Of a stretch of 64,000 nt of DNA, positions 1-12,654 are shown in pieces. Every line of letters starts with the position of its first letter. The first letter of the stretch is position 1. Under the pieces are notes generated by a model that saw only the letters and a program-made list of their open reading frames with translations, made no database searches and had not been told where the DNA came from. A program made the translations under genes and the position numbers. The stretch is taken from NCBI GenBank assembly GCA_019426215.1, contig CM033394.1, positions 45,382,423-45,446,422 of the forward strand, read 5' to 3'. Source of the stretch: Buddleja alternifolia. Taxonomy: Eukaryota > Streptophyta > Magnoliopsida > Lamiales > Scrophulariaceae.

Positions 1-1138
1 CGTCTTATAACCTATATTTTTACACTTGAGCCAAAACTTCTCACTTTAGTCCTCCAAAAATCAGGTGGGAATAATTCCTATACATTCCTTCCTGATTTCT
101 GCCCTGCTATATCTAACCAAGGCAAAAGCTTAAAGCTTGTGCAACTTTTTTATTCTTGAATTTAAGCTATAAATTTTAAGTTATGGCTGCTCATGTGAAT
201 AATATATGCTACTGTATGCGACTTGCCAAACTTATGTGCTCCTTGACTGATTCATATCCGGGAAGCAGGTTTTACCAATGCGAACTAAATCAGGTAAAAT
301 TGTTCACTTCGATTTTCGCCTTTTTTTTTTTTTTACTTCAATTTGACTAAAATTTGCGTCATTTTTTCAATTTGACTAGAATTCTGGAGGGTGTGAATTT
401 TTCGAGTGGTTTGATCCACCAATACACTTAAAAAACCAAGCAACAACCACCAAACAACATAATGCTTCATTACAACACACATTTGAGACAACTAAATTGG
501 TTTGTTTAAACAAAATTATACATTACAGTAGATTTTTGGGACCACTATCGCAATTGGAGAATAAATCGCATTATTTAACAGTAGAATAAAAACAAAAGTC
601 TAAAAAAGGGGTAAAATCGTCTTGATTAAATTTTTTTTAAAAAAAGCATATTAGTACGAGAAATCATTAAATATTCAACTAATTGAGGTTAGCTTACCAT
701 ATGCTGGAGAAGCACAGTTCCCGCCTGTAACATGGTCGAATTTCAGTGAAAATTTGACTTAAATGTGATTAACCGACCCCAAATCGCACTTATTTGTAGC
801 CTTTTTGCAATTTCTTGAGAGATTTGGTCCATTATAGAAGCTCTAATTTTTTCCTTCTTTCCAGACGTTGGTAATCTAGTTGAAGTAAACCCTCAATTTG
901 GGTTTAATTAATTCAAGTCCCTCATGTATAGAAGTAAAGGTAAAAAGACGAAAAATAACCTGCTTGGGGTTTGTGTGTTTCACGCGCATGTTTCATTGGG
1001 ATAATATGGCTGAAAATTACAAGAAAGAACCAAGGTGATACAACTTAGTAACATGAGAGACGGAAGTGCCAATTTTTTGACATGAGAGACTAAAGTAGCA
1101 CCATATCTTCACAGAGGGACCATTAAAGTGAATAATCT
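1..1138 (-). repeat. Long-TIR foldback element fragment (MULE-like), left block
   Basis: This stretch is the reverse complement, with moderate divergence, of the interior and one arm of the element at 51248-52917. Its right arm (about 870-1138) ends in GGACCATTAAAGTGAATAA, the same terminus as the right end of that element. The other arm is missing: in the right block the match begins abruptly at 30505-30509 partway into the arm. No coding sequence is visible. Confidence 0.7.
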
Positions 1139-1324
1139 ATTGGGTAAAGTGAATAATCCTATTGGGAAAAGAGAAAGTGAAGTTGAGAAATTGGAAAAAA
1201 ATGGTTTGTACAGTATATATTTAAGATTTTGTACTTTAAAATACAGAAAATAGAATTAAAAAAATAAGCAAATAAAGCCTAAAAATTCGGCTTGAAAATT
1301 TTGTACCAAATTAAGGGGTGATAC

Positions 1325-1477
1325 TTGGTAGCACCCGGTGTTGGGCTCCCGGGTAAATATCAACCACAAATAGTTTTAAAATATATGTGGGGTCTATAAA
1401 AAAATATATATTTTATAGTATTTTAACACTATATGTAATTGATATTGTTCGGGACCACAACATCGAGTGCCACCAAA
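1325..1477. mobile_element. Short hairpin MITE
   Basis: About 57-bp imperfect terminal inverted repeats face each other: left begins TTGGTAGCACCCGGTGTTG and the right end reads as TTGGTGGCACTCGATGTTG on the opposite strand. The arms continue through AATATCAA and end near a TTTTAAAA core. Total size is about 150 bp. I could not define a target duplication. Confidence 0.7.
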
Positions 1478-1800
1478 TTAATCTCTTGTGTGCTTTATTG
1501 ATTGATACCGAATGCATTATCATAAAATTTCATCTAAGAAATGAAGATAAAAAAATCTCTATTATGAATTACAGCACAATCGAGATAATCTAATGGATCC
1601 GTACATCACAAAGCGACAAAGTAAGATAGAATCTTGATTAAGAAGTATTTCTTGCTCGACTCTCTTGGTCTTCCCCACCACAACCAGCTTTTTTTAGCTT
1701 TTGGTGTTTCACATATTTTTTTTGCTTTAAGGACAAAAGACTTGAGTGATTTATGCTCAATAATTGTTTGTTTTTTCTCACACAATTCAGTGATTCTGCC
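1478..1800 (+). repeat. U-repeat, partial unit
   Basis: Contains the recurrent motif series CTCTTGTGTGCTTTATTGAT, CAATCGAGATAATCTA, GGATCCGTACATCACAAA and GACTTGAGTGATTTATGCTC in fixed order. The same series lies upstream of the 78-aa gene (13380 onward) and recurs at many places in the window. There is no credible gene here; the short open frames are low-complexity AT-rich sequence. Confidence 0.7.
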
Positions 1801-2187
1801 TATGCCTCTTCCTCTAAAAATTCATTTTTTCAATAACAACGGTAGTGCTATAATAGAATAAAATATACAGTATTAACTCTTATAGGTTTGTACACATTTT
1901 AAAACCCATTTTGAGTATTTTTAAATACTTTTTTTTTTGGTCATTTTTATTATATTTACTTACAAGTATATTTAATCAATATCATATTTATTGTTTTTTT
2001 ATACTATATACATAATCATTACTTTTAACTAACTCAATCATTTCACACATTATCAATTCTAGCCATTTTCAAAAATACAACCAAACATACAGTTATCTTT
2101 TTAAAAAAAACCATTTTTCTATATATTTTAGAAAATAACGGTTGAAAACGAAATCAAAATGCATCCAAACAGAGCCTACCAATTTAC
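1801..2187. repeat. AT-rich repeat with a MITE right end
   Basis: Similar to 19905-20215, sharing the block around CTATAATAGAATAAAATATA and CAATCATTTCACACATTA. The right end reads ATGCATCCAAACAGAGCC, the mirror of the GGCTATGTTTGTTTGCGTTTT start near 19751. The two sites therefore look like opposite halves of one MITE family. No gene seen. Confidence 0.5.
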
Positions 2188-2225
2188 ACACCTATGACCT
2201 AACACCCAAAGCATTAGGCTATATT

Positions 2226-2989
2226 TGGTTATGTTTAGGGATGGTATTTTGGTGAGAATTATTGGTGAGAAATTTATGGGGACATGTGCATATTTGATGA
2301 GAATGTATTTGGTTTTATTTTGAGAGTTGCTTTTTTGGTATTTTTTTTTATGAGATAGTGTTTGACTTTGTTTTTAGAGGAAACAAAAGTTAGTGAAATA
2401 GTCAAATTATGAAACTTTTGTCTATTAATAATTAGTTAATGATTGAAAATTAAGATAGGGGAGAGGCAAAAGTAGGGGACTGAGTTGTAGATTTTTAAAT
2501 AAATAAGGGATAAATGCAGATACCCCCCTCACCTATGGGGGTCAGTGCACTTTACCCCCTCACCTATTGAAATGTGCACTTTAACCCCTCACCTATCATA
2601 AATGTGCACTAAACCCCCTCGGGCAGGTTCGGGAAGAAAATTCGAAGGAAAAAAATAGAAAATTCCGAAAAATTCCTTTGTGTTTTCTGCCCGAAACCTG
2701 CTCGAGGGGGTTAAGTGCACATTTATGATAGGTAAGAGAGTAAAGTGCACATTTCAATAGGTGAGGGGGCAAAGTGCATTGACCCCGTAGGTGAGAGGGA
2801 GGGTCTACATTTATTCCAATAAATAATTATTGTGTTTTTTTTACCGAAAAAAATAACATATTTTTTGCCCAAAATTATGTTAACCAAAAGCAATTGAGAT
2901 AAAATTTTGAACCAAATTGGATTTGAAAACATATCCAAACATAGCCTTAATCTCTTGTGTGCTTTATTGATTGATACCGAATGCATTAT
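2226..2989 (+). repeat. ~770-bp direct repeat F, left of copia
   Basis: Begins TGGTTATGTTTAGGGATGG and ends CCGAATGCATTAT. The same sequence follows the 3' LTR at 12655-13428, so the retroelement is bracketed by two copies of its own host sequence, each with the same internal MITE. The left copy ends in the truncated 5' LTR with a shared ATTAT at the junction. Confidence 0.85.
2507..2817. mobile_element. Long-hairpin MITE, Mutator-like
   Basis: The element is almost one long inverted repeat, starting GGGATAAATGCAGA and ending with the imperfect mirror image TCTACATTTATTCC. Each arm contains about three or four copies of a ~25-bp motif (TGCACTTTAACCCCTCACCTA). It is flanked by perfect 9-bp duplications AATAAATAA (2498-2506 and 2818-2826). 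A 9-bp duplication is the Mutator-superfamily signature. No coding capacity. Confidence 0.85.
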
Positions 2990-3472
2990 ATTTAAATTAA
3001 ATAGATACAGATGGACTAGAAATTAGACAAGCCAATTAAAAGTCAACCCAGTCCATGGAAGCCCTAGGAGGGGCGGCCACTTAGGGTTGGAGTAGCCTCC
3101 AACTTGTTCCACAGGCTAGTTGAGTTTAAAAAGACTCCTACAGTGGAACAAACCCTAAGAAGACAAGAAAGAAACACAACACAAAAGGAAAAAAAACTCT
3201 CTCCCCTCTCTCCTCTCTAACCGTCCACTACTGCAAAGAAGGAGGAGTTTCGGGATCTTTGAAAGGCTCGTTTCGCGTGAAGCTTTAGAGACAGGAGCCC
3301 TTGGAGAATTGTTGTTCTGCAGAATCAGTAAACGAATAAAAAAAGGTATTTTTATTCGTTCTAATTTTCGCGAAACCCATTAAAATCATCAGATCTATTT
3401 TTGTGATCTGCCGGTAGGAATCTTCGAATCATCCGCTGCAATTCTCTATTTTCTTGTATAGGAATCCTAACA
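2985..3472 (+). repeat. 5' LTR, truncated
   Basis: Matches only the last ~440 bp of the 1.6-kb 3' LTR (from about 12207 to 12654), ending in the same GGAATCCTAACA. It retains a ~48-bp segment missing from the 3' LTR of this copy. The beginning, including the TGTTAGG terminus, has been replaced by repeat F. Confidence 0.88.
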
Positions 3473-3473
3473 G

Positions 3474-3486
3474 TGGTATCAGAGCC
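3474..3486 (+). other. Primer binding site, initiator tRNA-Met
   Basis: TGGTATCAGAGCC starts one base after the LTR end. It is the standard complement of the 3' end of plant initiator methionine tRNA used by copia elements. Confidence 0.93.
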
Positions 3487-5269
3487 GACTTAAACGGATC
3501 TGATGATTTTTTGCGTTTAAGATTATGTTGGTTAAAATTGGATTTTTTAAAATTTGATTTTATATGTTTAATATTCGTTGTTAAATTTGAAATTTTCAAA
3601 ATATTCATCGCCTTGAAATCGTCGCACGATTACATGTTTTTTCGCCGCCGGCAATTGCGAATCGGGGTGGCACCACCGTGTGTTTTTGAAGCACACGCGA
3701 GCACCACCGCTGCTCGTGTAATTAGAAAAACAAAAAAGAAAAGGGGTAGTGTGGCGGCGCCCACAGTGACGAAACTAGGGCGGCAACAGCCGCTTTAGGC
3801 GCACGGAACGGGTGCTGGGCCCGGCCCAGTATAATAATATATATATATATATATATTTATATTTTTAATATTTAAATATATATATATATATAAAAATTAA
3901 TAAATATTAGGGTTTGACCCTAATAGACAAATTCGACCCGTGATTTGTCAAAACCCCTTTTTCCTAAAATGTTTTTTTAATATTAAATTGGATTAAATTA
4001 AGTTAAAATTGGATTTGACTTTAATATTAAATTGAGTTTAATAATATCATAAATTAAATTGAATTTTTATTTATGATTTGCGACGACTAAATAAATAGGA
4101 TTTATTTTAGGTTGATTATATTTTTTCCAAATAAATTAGAAATAAGTTTGACTTATTTCCTAAATAATAAATTGGATTTATTTCCTTTTAAAATTGAAAT
4201 TAAAATTCATCTTTTCTAATTAAATTAGATTTAATTGGTTTTTGAATTTCTTTTCGATGTTAAACTCAAACCCAACATAAACTTAAATAGTTTTCTTACA
4301 TGTTTTGATGTATGTTGTGGTGGATGCTTCCATGGACTTAGGATTTTATCGCTTTAGTATTATCTGGATTGTATTGGGCAATTGCCCCCCAATTTGTACT
4401 TTTAATTTTGGTAGTATGATGTATAGGGTGCTTTCTGAGTTGTGTATATTAAAGGTAGGACCTTTTCTAGCTTGGAGCCCGAAGATCTATTAGAAATTAG
4501 ATTTGTAATAGACCCCTATCCCCTGATTGATCTATTGGCTTGGATCAATCTAAAATGTCCATGAAAATGCATGTTGTTAGAATAACTAGGTTTTTCTATG
4601 TATGCATGATTATAATCCATATATGCGCGTAATAAATTAATGTGCAAAGTGAGACCTTAATTTTTCAAAAATTCTCCCACATTAACTACTAAGTAAGTAG
4701 GGGATATTGGATATCTTGGCTCTCCATCAAATTTGGAAAAGATGGGATTATGAGTTATGCATGGCGTCGTCCCGACTAATGGGGGTTATGCATTAATTCA
4801 TAATCCATATCTCTTCAAGTGCATTTGATGCCATCGGTCGAAGCAAATCTTATCCCATACACCGTTACAGGTTGCAAGATAAGATTCAACTGTTAGATCG
4901 ATAGGAGTTGATGGGAAAGTAATTAGATGGATCACCACTAATATTTCGTTACAGACTGAGGTTGAGTGATCCATGAGATAAAGGTAGATTGAATCATCAG
5001 TAAGACTGGTTGACATAGCATGTCACTTCAAAAGTTCCAATGAGCCATACATCGTTACAGATTGCAACTCATTGGAATTTTTGAAGAACTCAATCACTCA
5101 CTATGAAATCTTTCCAACGAGATTTCCGTTCATTGTAGTGGGAGTGCAATGGTTCGAAAAATGCAGTGGGAGCCAAGTCAAAAATTGAAGTCCTAATTTT
5201 TACTTGGGTACAACATAATTATCTAATTGAATCTTGTCTATTTTCTGCAGTAATTTTATCTCTCTCGAA
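3487..5269 (+). other. Copia leader, non-coding
   Basis: About 1.8 kb between PBS and gag without a convincing gene. It holds an (AT)n microsatellite pair near 3835-3895 and a short GC-rich patch (3640-3830). The open frames here show no recognisable domain. Confidence 0.6.
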
Positions 5270-5394
5270 ATGGTAAACCCACTCAAAGTTTTGCTTGAAA
5301 AAAAACATTTTGAACGGCCAAAATTTCTCTGATTGGAACAGAGGTCTGAGGATAGTCCTAAATGATGAAAATCTCGAGTACATGTTGGAACTAG

Positions 5395-7268
5395 TGTTAG
5401 GAATTTCATGTTAGATGTTTAGATGATGACAAGATAGGATTTCATGTTAGACCCCAAAAGAATGTAAGTTTATGCTTTGGTAGAAATATTGTATAAGTGT
5501 TTGAAAGTTTACTTATTTGGTTAGGCTTGTAATTTTTGTCTTTATAGATTTTAGACTATGTGATGTCAAATCACTAATAGAGTTCTGTGTGAGTCTATTA
5601 AGTGATAAAGTTGAAGATCAGCATCTGAAATCAAAAGAAGATGAAGATTTGTTCCAAGCGTGCGTCAAGCACTCACTATTCAAGCGTTACTATTCACGCA
5701 TTCAAACGCTCAAGCGTCAAGCGCTTACTATTCAAGTGTTACTATTCAAGTGCTCAAGCGTCCAGCGACTCAAGCATGAAGCGCTCACTATTCAGATGAA
5801 CAGTGTTCAAGCACTCAAAGTTCCAAGCGTTACTATTCAGACGAACAATGTTCAGCGCTCAAAACTTCAAGCGTACTATTCAGATGAACAGTATTTTCAA
5901 GCGCCAACTGAATAGTATTTTCAAATGAACAGTATTTTCAAGCAATTATTTCCAACGGAAATAAAGACAAGATGCATTAAAAGATGGATAAAGTGCATTA
6001 AAGTATGAGGACTATCACATGGGCAACCTAACTTTTTGACCAAAGCTGTTAGATTCCAAAAACCAAAAAGCATGCCTGACTATTTTAATATAGCCAAATG
6101 TCAGGAATGTTAGAGATAAGGAATGTTTAGGGAACCGTGCTCCTAATTGTGTCCAACGGACAAAATTCCAAGAAACACTAAAATAGTACCCTTTCAGCAA
6201 AAACAAAAGGTGGTGACAATAGTGAAAAGAGACCGAGATCACACGCTCATATAGTCATATACACTGAAAAAGGTCCAAACTTTGCTGATATTATTTGAGA
6301 GAAAAAGCTTAGAAACTCCATAGCCGAAATCCTTCAAGCCTCTCAAATACATTCCAAAGACAGTCACCAATATATCTCAAACATCTTTTTAGAAGAACCC
6401 TACACTACTACTGAGATATTCCAAGTTGTTTGAACTTCCCAACATCAAACAAACCCGTTACAAAACCCCTCAACATCTTTCATCTGAGTGAGAAAGTTTG
6501 TTGATTCACAAACAGCATTTTTGTGTAAAAGAAGCTTGTTGAAGTTGATCTCTATTGGAGCTGAAATCTGTGTGACCAAGGAGTTCCGAGATCAGTGGAA
6601 TACTTGAAGTTGATCTCTATTGGAGCTGAAATCTGTGTGATTAAGGAGTTCCGAGATCAGTTGTAACTTGCATTATTTCTGGGTGAAAGAAGCAAGGGGA
6701 TAGAGGATCTTTATTGGAGCTGAAATCTGTGTGACCAAGGAGTTCCAAGATCATATCCAATCTCTCTCTATTTTGTAGAAGTCTCTGTGTGACTCTTCGA
6801 TAATCATCATAGTGGAAATCCTCCCTGGTAAAAGGAGAAGAAGGACGTAGCTGGGATTACATCACCCAGTGAACCTTACAAATATTTTGTGTCATTTACT
6901 GTTTTATTGCCTTACATTATACTGTCATATTATATCTTGAAAAGACATTTAAAACTAATAAGCGACTAATTGGTTAAAACGAACGCTAAGCTATAAAAAA
7001 AATTCCGCTGTGCTAACCCTGATTTAGTGACTAAACTTTGCCCTACTTTGGTAAGCGTTGAAATCACCGAGTCTAAGTTAACTTTCCTCAAGGGCCTGAA
7101 ACAAGCGCTTAAGTCATCATCTCTCAAGCGCCGCACCCAGCGCTTAAAGCTTTCCGAGCGTTCAAATACTTCAAAGTGATACGAATTTTTAGAAGTCGAA
7201 AAAGACTTCAGGGTCTATTCAACCCCCCCCCCCTTCTAGACCCTTTCGTATACCACTTGGGACCAACA
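5395..7268 (+). mobile_element. Solo LTR nested in copia gag
   Basis: Starts TGTTAGGAATTTC and ends GGGACCAACA, a TG...CA LTR, flanked by perfect 5-bp duplications ACTAG (5390-5394 and 7269-7273). Removing it and one duplication reconnects the gag reading frame across the site. No PBS, internal region or second LTR is present, so it is a recombined solo LTR. The interior has a minisatellite of TTCAAGCGC/ACTATTCA motifs (5650-5950), a triple repeat around GATCTCTATTGGAGCTGAAA (6549-6755) and a poly-C tract near 7225. Its full-length source is not in the window. Confidence 0.92.
5650..5950. repeat. TTCAAGCGC / ACTATTCA minisatellite
   Basis: Short, irregular motifs such as CAAGCGCTCACTATTCA and GATGAACAGTATTTTCAAG repeat many times inside the solo LTR. 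The right-block equivalent (about 36140-36520) is longer, with extra motif copies. Confidence 0.8.
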
Positions 7269-10200
7269 ACTAGATCGACCACTGAGGCCTGGGGTCAACG
7301 AGGATGATTCAGTCAAACTAGCATACTCAGATTGGGTCTCTGATGCTCGTAAAGTAAGAGATTATATGTTGAGCTCCATGTGTGGTGAGTTACAACGGAC
7401 GCATGAAAACATGGATAGTCCTAAATCCATCATGCTGCACTTGGAGGAGTTGTTCGGGGAACACGGAAAGTCCATCAGATACTATGTATCTAAAGAGCTC
7501 TTGAACATAAAAATGAAAGAGAATGAGGATGTTAAAGATCATGTTTTGAAGATGATCTCCATGCTAGACTGGCTTAGGTCTCTAGGTTAGTACATGGACC
7601 TTCACCTACAGGTGGACCTCATTCTCCAATCATTACCTAGATCCTTCTCGGATTTCGTCATCAATTTTGACATAGATGACATTGAAGGATCACTCTCGAC
7701 ACTTATGAGCAAGCTGATGACTGTACAACAACAAATGAAAGAGAGTTGGGGTGCATTCAAGTTTCCTATTATTTCAAGTAACACTGAACTAGCTGGCAAA
7801 ATCAGAGAACCCAAAATCAAAAAGACTCAGATCTTTAAGAAAAAGGGTCCAAAGAAGACAGACACATGTCTTCACTGCCATGAGATGGGGCAATGGAAAC
7901 GTGACTGTCCCATGCTGAATGCAGAAATTACTTTAGGTGTAGAACTTAATGTTTTAGAAAAAAATTGTTCTGTTACCATATTTTCAACTTCCTGGATTCT
8001 AGACTTTGGGACTAGTGCTCACATATGTGTTATAAACCAGGAGCTAGAAAGAAGTAAGAAGTTGGAGCATGGTGAAGTGATGATCAATGTTGGCAGCAGT
8101 CATAGTGTAGCAGCCTCACACATTGGCACCACTTCCCTTAGTTTATCATCTGGACATTTATTATATTTAGACAATTGCCTTGTTTTGCCCAACGGGCTTT
8201 AGAATATTGTTTCAATTCCTGTTTTAGTCAGGAAAGGTTATTTATTTTCCTTTATGAACAATTCTTGTGACATTTATTTTAGAAATGAATGTGTTGGCAA
8301 TGCGTCTTTAATAAATGGTTTATATTATATTAATGTCCAAAATGATTGTAATCTTAATGTTGTAACAAGAAAATGCAGAATGTATGATACAAACTTGAGA
8401 TAGCTATAGCACTTGAGACTAGGTCATGTCGGGGACCAAAGACTACACGAGTTAGAAAAAGATGGAGTCATAGACTCATTGGGATCAGATCCCTGTTCCA
8501 CTTGTGAGTCTTGTATCCAAGGCAAAATGACCAAGTCCCCCTTCACAGGGAATTTTGAAAGAGCCACAGAAGTCTTAGGTCTAGTTCATACTGATGTGTG
8601 CGGACCATTTGGAAATATGGCCCGCGGTGGTTTTCAGTACTTCATCACATTTACCGATGACCATTCTAAGTATGGCTACGTGTATTTAATGAAATACAAG
8701 TCTGAATCATTGGAGAAATTCATTGAATTCAAGACTTTAGTCGAAAACCAAACCGGGCATCATATCAAGACACTTCGGTCTGACCGCGGTGGCGAGTATA
8801 TGAATGCGGAGTTTGACCAGTTCCTTCGGGAACATGGCATACTGTTACAGCTTACTCCTCCAGCAACTCCACAATTAAATGGCGTAGCAGAACGAAGGAA
8901 TCAAACACTGTTGGACATGGTTCGATCCATGCTAAGCTACACAGATTTGCTTATTTCACTGTGGGGACACGCGCTGCTTACAACAACTCAAATTCTGAAA
9001 AGATGTCCCTCCAAATCTGTTCCTAAAACTCTGTATCAGATATGGTGTGGAAGGAAGCCTAATCTGAAACACATAAGAATATGGGGTTGCCCAGCTTACG
9101 TGAAAAAGACCAAGGCAGAGAAATTGGAGGCTAGGTCCATAAAAGGGCGATTCGTTGGATATCCCGAGGATTCCATGGGATACTTTTTCTACCTTTCCGA
9201 TGATCAGAGAACCATTGTTGCCTTACAGGCAATCTTTCTCGAAGAAGAATTCATTCGAGAAGGAGGAGCTGGTAGAAGTATTGTTCTACAAGAACAAAAT
9301 GAATCCCCTGTGGAAGACACTGTTCAAGAGACCCAACCCGACCCAGAAATGACACAACCATCAGTGCGCAGGTCTAATAGAGTATCTCAACCGCCTGCGA
9401 GATATGGTTCTCTGCTACAAGGAGATCATAATTTGTATGCAGTAGCAGAAGGAAACCATGGAGATGATCCCTCTAGTTATGACCAGACAATGATGGATAT
9501 GGATTCTACAAAATGGCATGAAGCTATGAAAGTGGAAATGGATTCTATGTATTCAAACCAAGTCTGGAATCTAGTAGATCCTCCTAAAGGTATTGTACCT
9601 ATTGGATGAAAATGGATTTATAAAAGAAAGATAGGTCCGGATGGCAAGGTGGATACCTATAAGGCCAAGCTAGTGGTGAAAGGGTATAGTCAAAAGGAGG
9701 GCATTGACTATGAGGAAACCTTTTCACCAGTAGCTATGATCAAATCCATTAGAATTCTACTTTCAATAGCTGCATACCTGGATTATGAAATCTGGTAAAT
9801 GGATGTGAAAACCGCCTTCCAAAATGGATTCCTCAAAGAGGATATCTATATGGAGCAACCCAAAGGTTTCACATCTAATACCGATTCTCATAAGGTCTGC
9901 AAGTTAAATAGGTCCATTTATGGACTGAAGCAGGCTCTCGCAGTTGGAACCTTTGTTTTGATAAAGAAGTACGAAACAACGGCTTTATAAAAAACGAGGA
10001 TGAACCATGTGTCTATAAAAAGGTCAGTGGGAGCAAGATATCATTCCTAGTACTATACGTGGATGACATTCTACTTGTAGGGAATGATATAGGTTTGCTA
10101 ACTTCGGTTAAGACATGGCTTTCAAGAACATTCTCTATGAAAGACTTAGGAGAAGCCACCTATGTCCTAGGAATTCGAATCTACAGGGATAGATCGAATA

Positions 10201-11034
10201 AGACAATAGGTCTCTCCCAAGCCCTCTACTTAGAAAAGGTCCTAAAGCGATTTGGGATGGAAAATTCTAAAAGAGGTCTTTTGCCCATGAGACATGAAAT
10301 TCATCTCTCCAAAAAGACGAGTCTTCAAAGTGAGGAAGATCGAAGGGAGATGAGTAACATCCCCTATGCCTCGGCAGTGGGAAGTCTCATGTATGCTATG
10401 TTATGCACAAGACCAGATCTTGCATACGCTGTGAGCGTAGTAAGTAGGTTTCAAGCCAACCTAGGCAAAGAACATTGGATAGCCGTGAAATCAATCTTAA
10501 AGTACTTGAGAAGAACTAAAGATATAATCCTCACATATGGCGATGGAGAAATGAAAATGGATGGTTATACTGATTCAGATTTCCAATCTGACATCGATGA
10601 TCGAAAATCCACTTCTGGGTTCATATTCACTTTGAATGGTGGAGCAGTGTCTTGGAAAAGTTCCAAGTAAAGCACAACTGCCGATTCGACCATCGAAGCT
10701 GAATATATGGTAGCCAAGGAGGCTGTTTGGATAAAGAAGTTCATTGCTAAACTTCAAGTTGTTCCTAGTATGGAGCTTCCGTTGCCACTATGGTGTGACA
10801 ACAACTGAGCCATCGCGCAAGCAAAGAAGCCAAGGTCTCACAACAAATCCAAACACATAGAGAGAAAATATCACATAATTCGAGAAATCGTTGGAAAAGG
10901 CGACATCGCCGTGCAGAAAATAGCCTCAACGGATAACGTAGCTGACCCACTCACTAAGCCATTGGCGCAGGCAGTGCTAAAGCAACATCTTGAGAGGATG
11001 GGTATAAGATACCAAAGCGATTCGCATTAAGTGC

Positions 11035-11045
11035 AAGTGGGAGAT
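11035..11045 (+). other. Polypurine tract
   Basis: AAGTGGGAGAT lies directly before the TGTTAGG start of the 3' LTR. This is the usual plant copia plus-strand primer. Confidence 0.88.
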
Positions 11046-12654
11046 TGTTAGGTATATGCTCTAGATGCCAATGAGGACAAATAGTTAGATTAGGGTATCT
11101 TATTATGTTGTACAAACTAATAAAATGATATTAATAAAGGCATCTGTATTTTGTTCATAAAAATCTTTATGCCATCTAAATAAGTATTGAACATATAGTC
11201 CATGTGAATAAAGGTTTGACTCTTTGCCCTTTATGGAATAAAGACGTGGCATGGGAAGAGTCTTACACCTTATCACTTAAAAGGGTTCGCAAGTCAAAGA
11301 ATCTTAATTGGACATTAAGATTTAACTTGTATGACACATGCTCTGACGATGAATGCCAGTTGAACACTATAAGGATAGTGGGAGCAAGTATCACAGATAT
11401 GTCAATGGAATTGACATATTCGAACATGGCTCGTAGTAATCCGATCACATGGGTATTTACTCAGTCACTGTCAATGATTGGATTATTGATCGTAATAGTA
11501 TGCGTGAGCCTTAGACTTGAGGGTTCATGATCAATGTGCTTGTATTATTGGATCTGTTACCAGAGTAGTTAGGCCCATATCACCCGTCGATGGGGTCGAC
11601 CTCGAAGTGCGATATCAATGAGACAAGTAGCAGTTGATCAGTGATCGCCAAGATGGGATTCACTGTCTCGATAGTAAACGAGTAAGTATCCTGTACGATT
11701 ATAGGCTAATGAAATTATAAAGTCTTTGGTCAAAGCATAATAACATCATGTGGGACACTGAGGGTAGTTTAGTAATTTCATTATGCCATTATGCTATAAT
11801 CTAATGCACAGTATCAAGTTTAGTGAGTTTGACATTTTCCATGACTCTCACTTGATCGGGATACGTCAGTGAAAGGCTCATACTCATACAACATTTATGA
11901 TCAAGAGGTTCGTAAAATGATTCATTCATTTCGTACTCAATTGGGTTACGATGTGAGTCCACGGGACTGGTTAGGTGACACTCACATCCTTAGGTAATTC
12001 CTCCATTTGCCAATTGAGACGAACCTAAAGAGTCGCGCTATAAGAAACAAACGGGATGTATCTTTTTGTGTAAATCTTTTAGAAAGAATTAAATGGACTA
12101 ATTGATTTAATTAGATTAAATCAATTAATGAAATATTTAATTTAATTAGATTAAATTAAATTATTTAATTAGTATATTAATTAAAAGGAATTAATTAATA
12201 GTATATATTATATTTAAATTGGATTTAAATTAAATATATACAGATGAGCTAGAAATTAGACAAGCCAATTAAAAGTCCACTCAGTCCAAGGAAGCCCTAG
12301 GACAAGCTAGTTGAGTTTAAAAGGACTCCTACAGTGGAACAAACCCTAAGAAGACAAGAAAGAAACACAACACAAAAGAAAAATAACTCTCTTTCCTCTC
12401 TAGCCGTTCACTACTACAAAGAAGGAGGAGTTTCGGGATCTTTGGAAGGCTCGTTTCGCGTGAAGCTTTAGAGACAGGAGCCCTTGGGGGATTGTTGTTC
12501 TGCAGAATCAGTAACCGAATCAAAAAGGTATTTTTATTCGTTCTAATTTTCGCGAAACCCATTAAAATCATCAGATCTATTTTTGTGATCTGCCGGTAGG
12601 AATTCTCGAATCATCCGCTGCAATTCTCTGTTTTCATGTATAGGAATCCTAACA
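11046..12654 (+). repeat. 3' LTR, complete ends, left block
   Basis: Runs from TGTTAGGTATATGC to GGAATCCTAACA, 1609 bp. It lacks a ~48-bp segment (after GCCCTAGGA at about 12300) that is present in the right-block 3' LTR and in both truncated 5' LTRs, so the loss followed the block duplication. A palindromic AT-rich stretch with AATTGATTTAATTAGATTAA lies near 12100-12220. Confidence 0.93.

Larger units (their letters stand above)
5270..11030 (+). pseudogene. Copia gag-pol polyprotein, inactivated, left block
   Basis: Gag starts at the ATG at 5270, soon gains an extra A in an A-run, and is split at 5394/7269 by a solo LTR. Later parts are recognisable in order: gag core; zinc knuckle (7867-7908) with the histidine replaced by Q (CLHCHEMGQWKRDC); protease with WILDFGTSAH in place of the usual D-S/T-G (7993-8022); integrase zinc finger and core from 8410 (VHTDVCGPF, FTDDHSKYGYVY, NGVAERRNQ); reverse transcriptase with YVDD (10056-10067); RNase H to the stop at 11028. 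Stops interrupt it at 7588, 8200, 8401, 8407, 9607, 9796, 10668 and 10807. A one-base loss after GLKQA shifts the frame near 9935. The stops at 9607 (TGC to TGA) and 9796 (CAA to TAA) are absent from the right-block copy. Confidence 0.93.
2985..12654 (+). mobile_element. Ty1/copia LTR retrotransposon, degenerate, left block
   Basis: Order is truncated 5' LTR, PBS, ~1.8 kb leader, gag, protease, integrase, reverse transcriptase, RNase H, polypurine tract, 3' LTR. Integrase upstream of reverse transcriptase identifies the copia superfamily. A solo LTR of another element is inserted in gag. The coding frame has several stops and frameshifts, so it cannot encode its own proteins. The sister copy is at 33491-43274. 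The 5' LTR is the only terminus lost; the 3' end is complete. Confidence 0.95.

Noticed and set aside
3454..3798. Open frame across the copia PBS and leader
   Set aside because: It runs through LTR end, primer site and untranslated leader, with no recognisable domain.
5650..5950. Possible CRISPR-like array
   Set aside because: Motifs are short, irregular and without constant spacers. It is a minisatellite in a plant LTR.
11204..11530. 108-aa open frame in the 3' LTR (and 41776-42102)
   Set aside because: Lies wholly within LTR sequence, has no domain, and simply follows LTR conservation between the two blocks.
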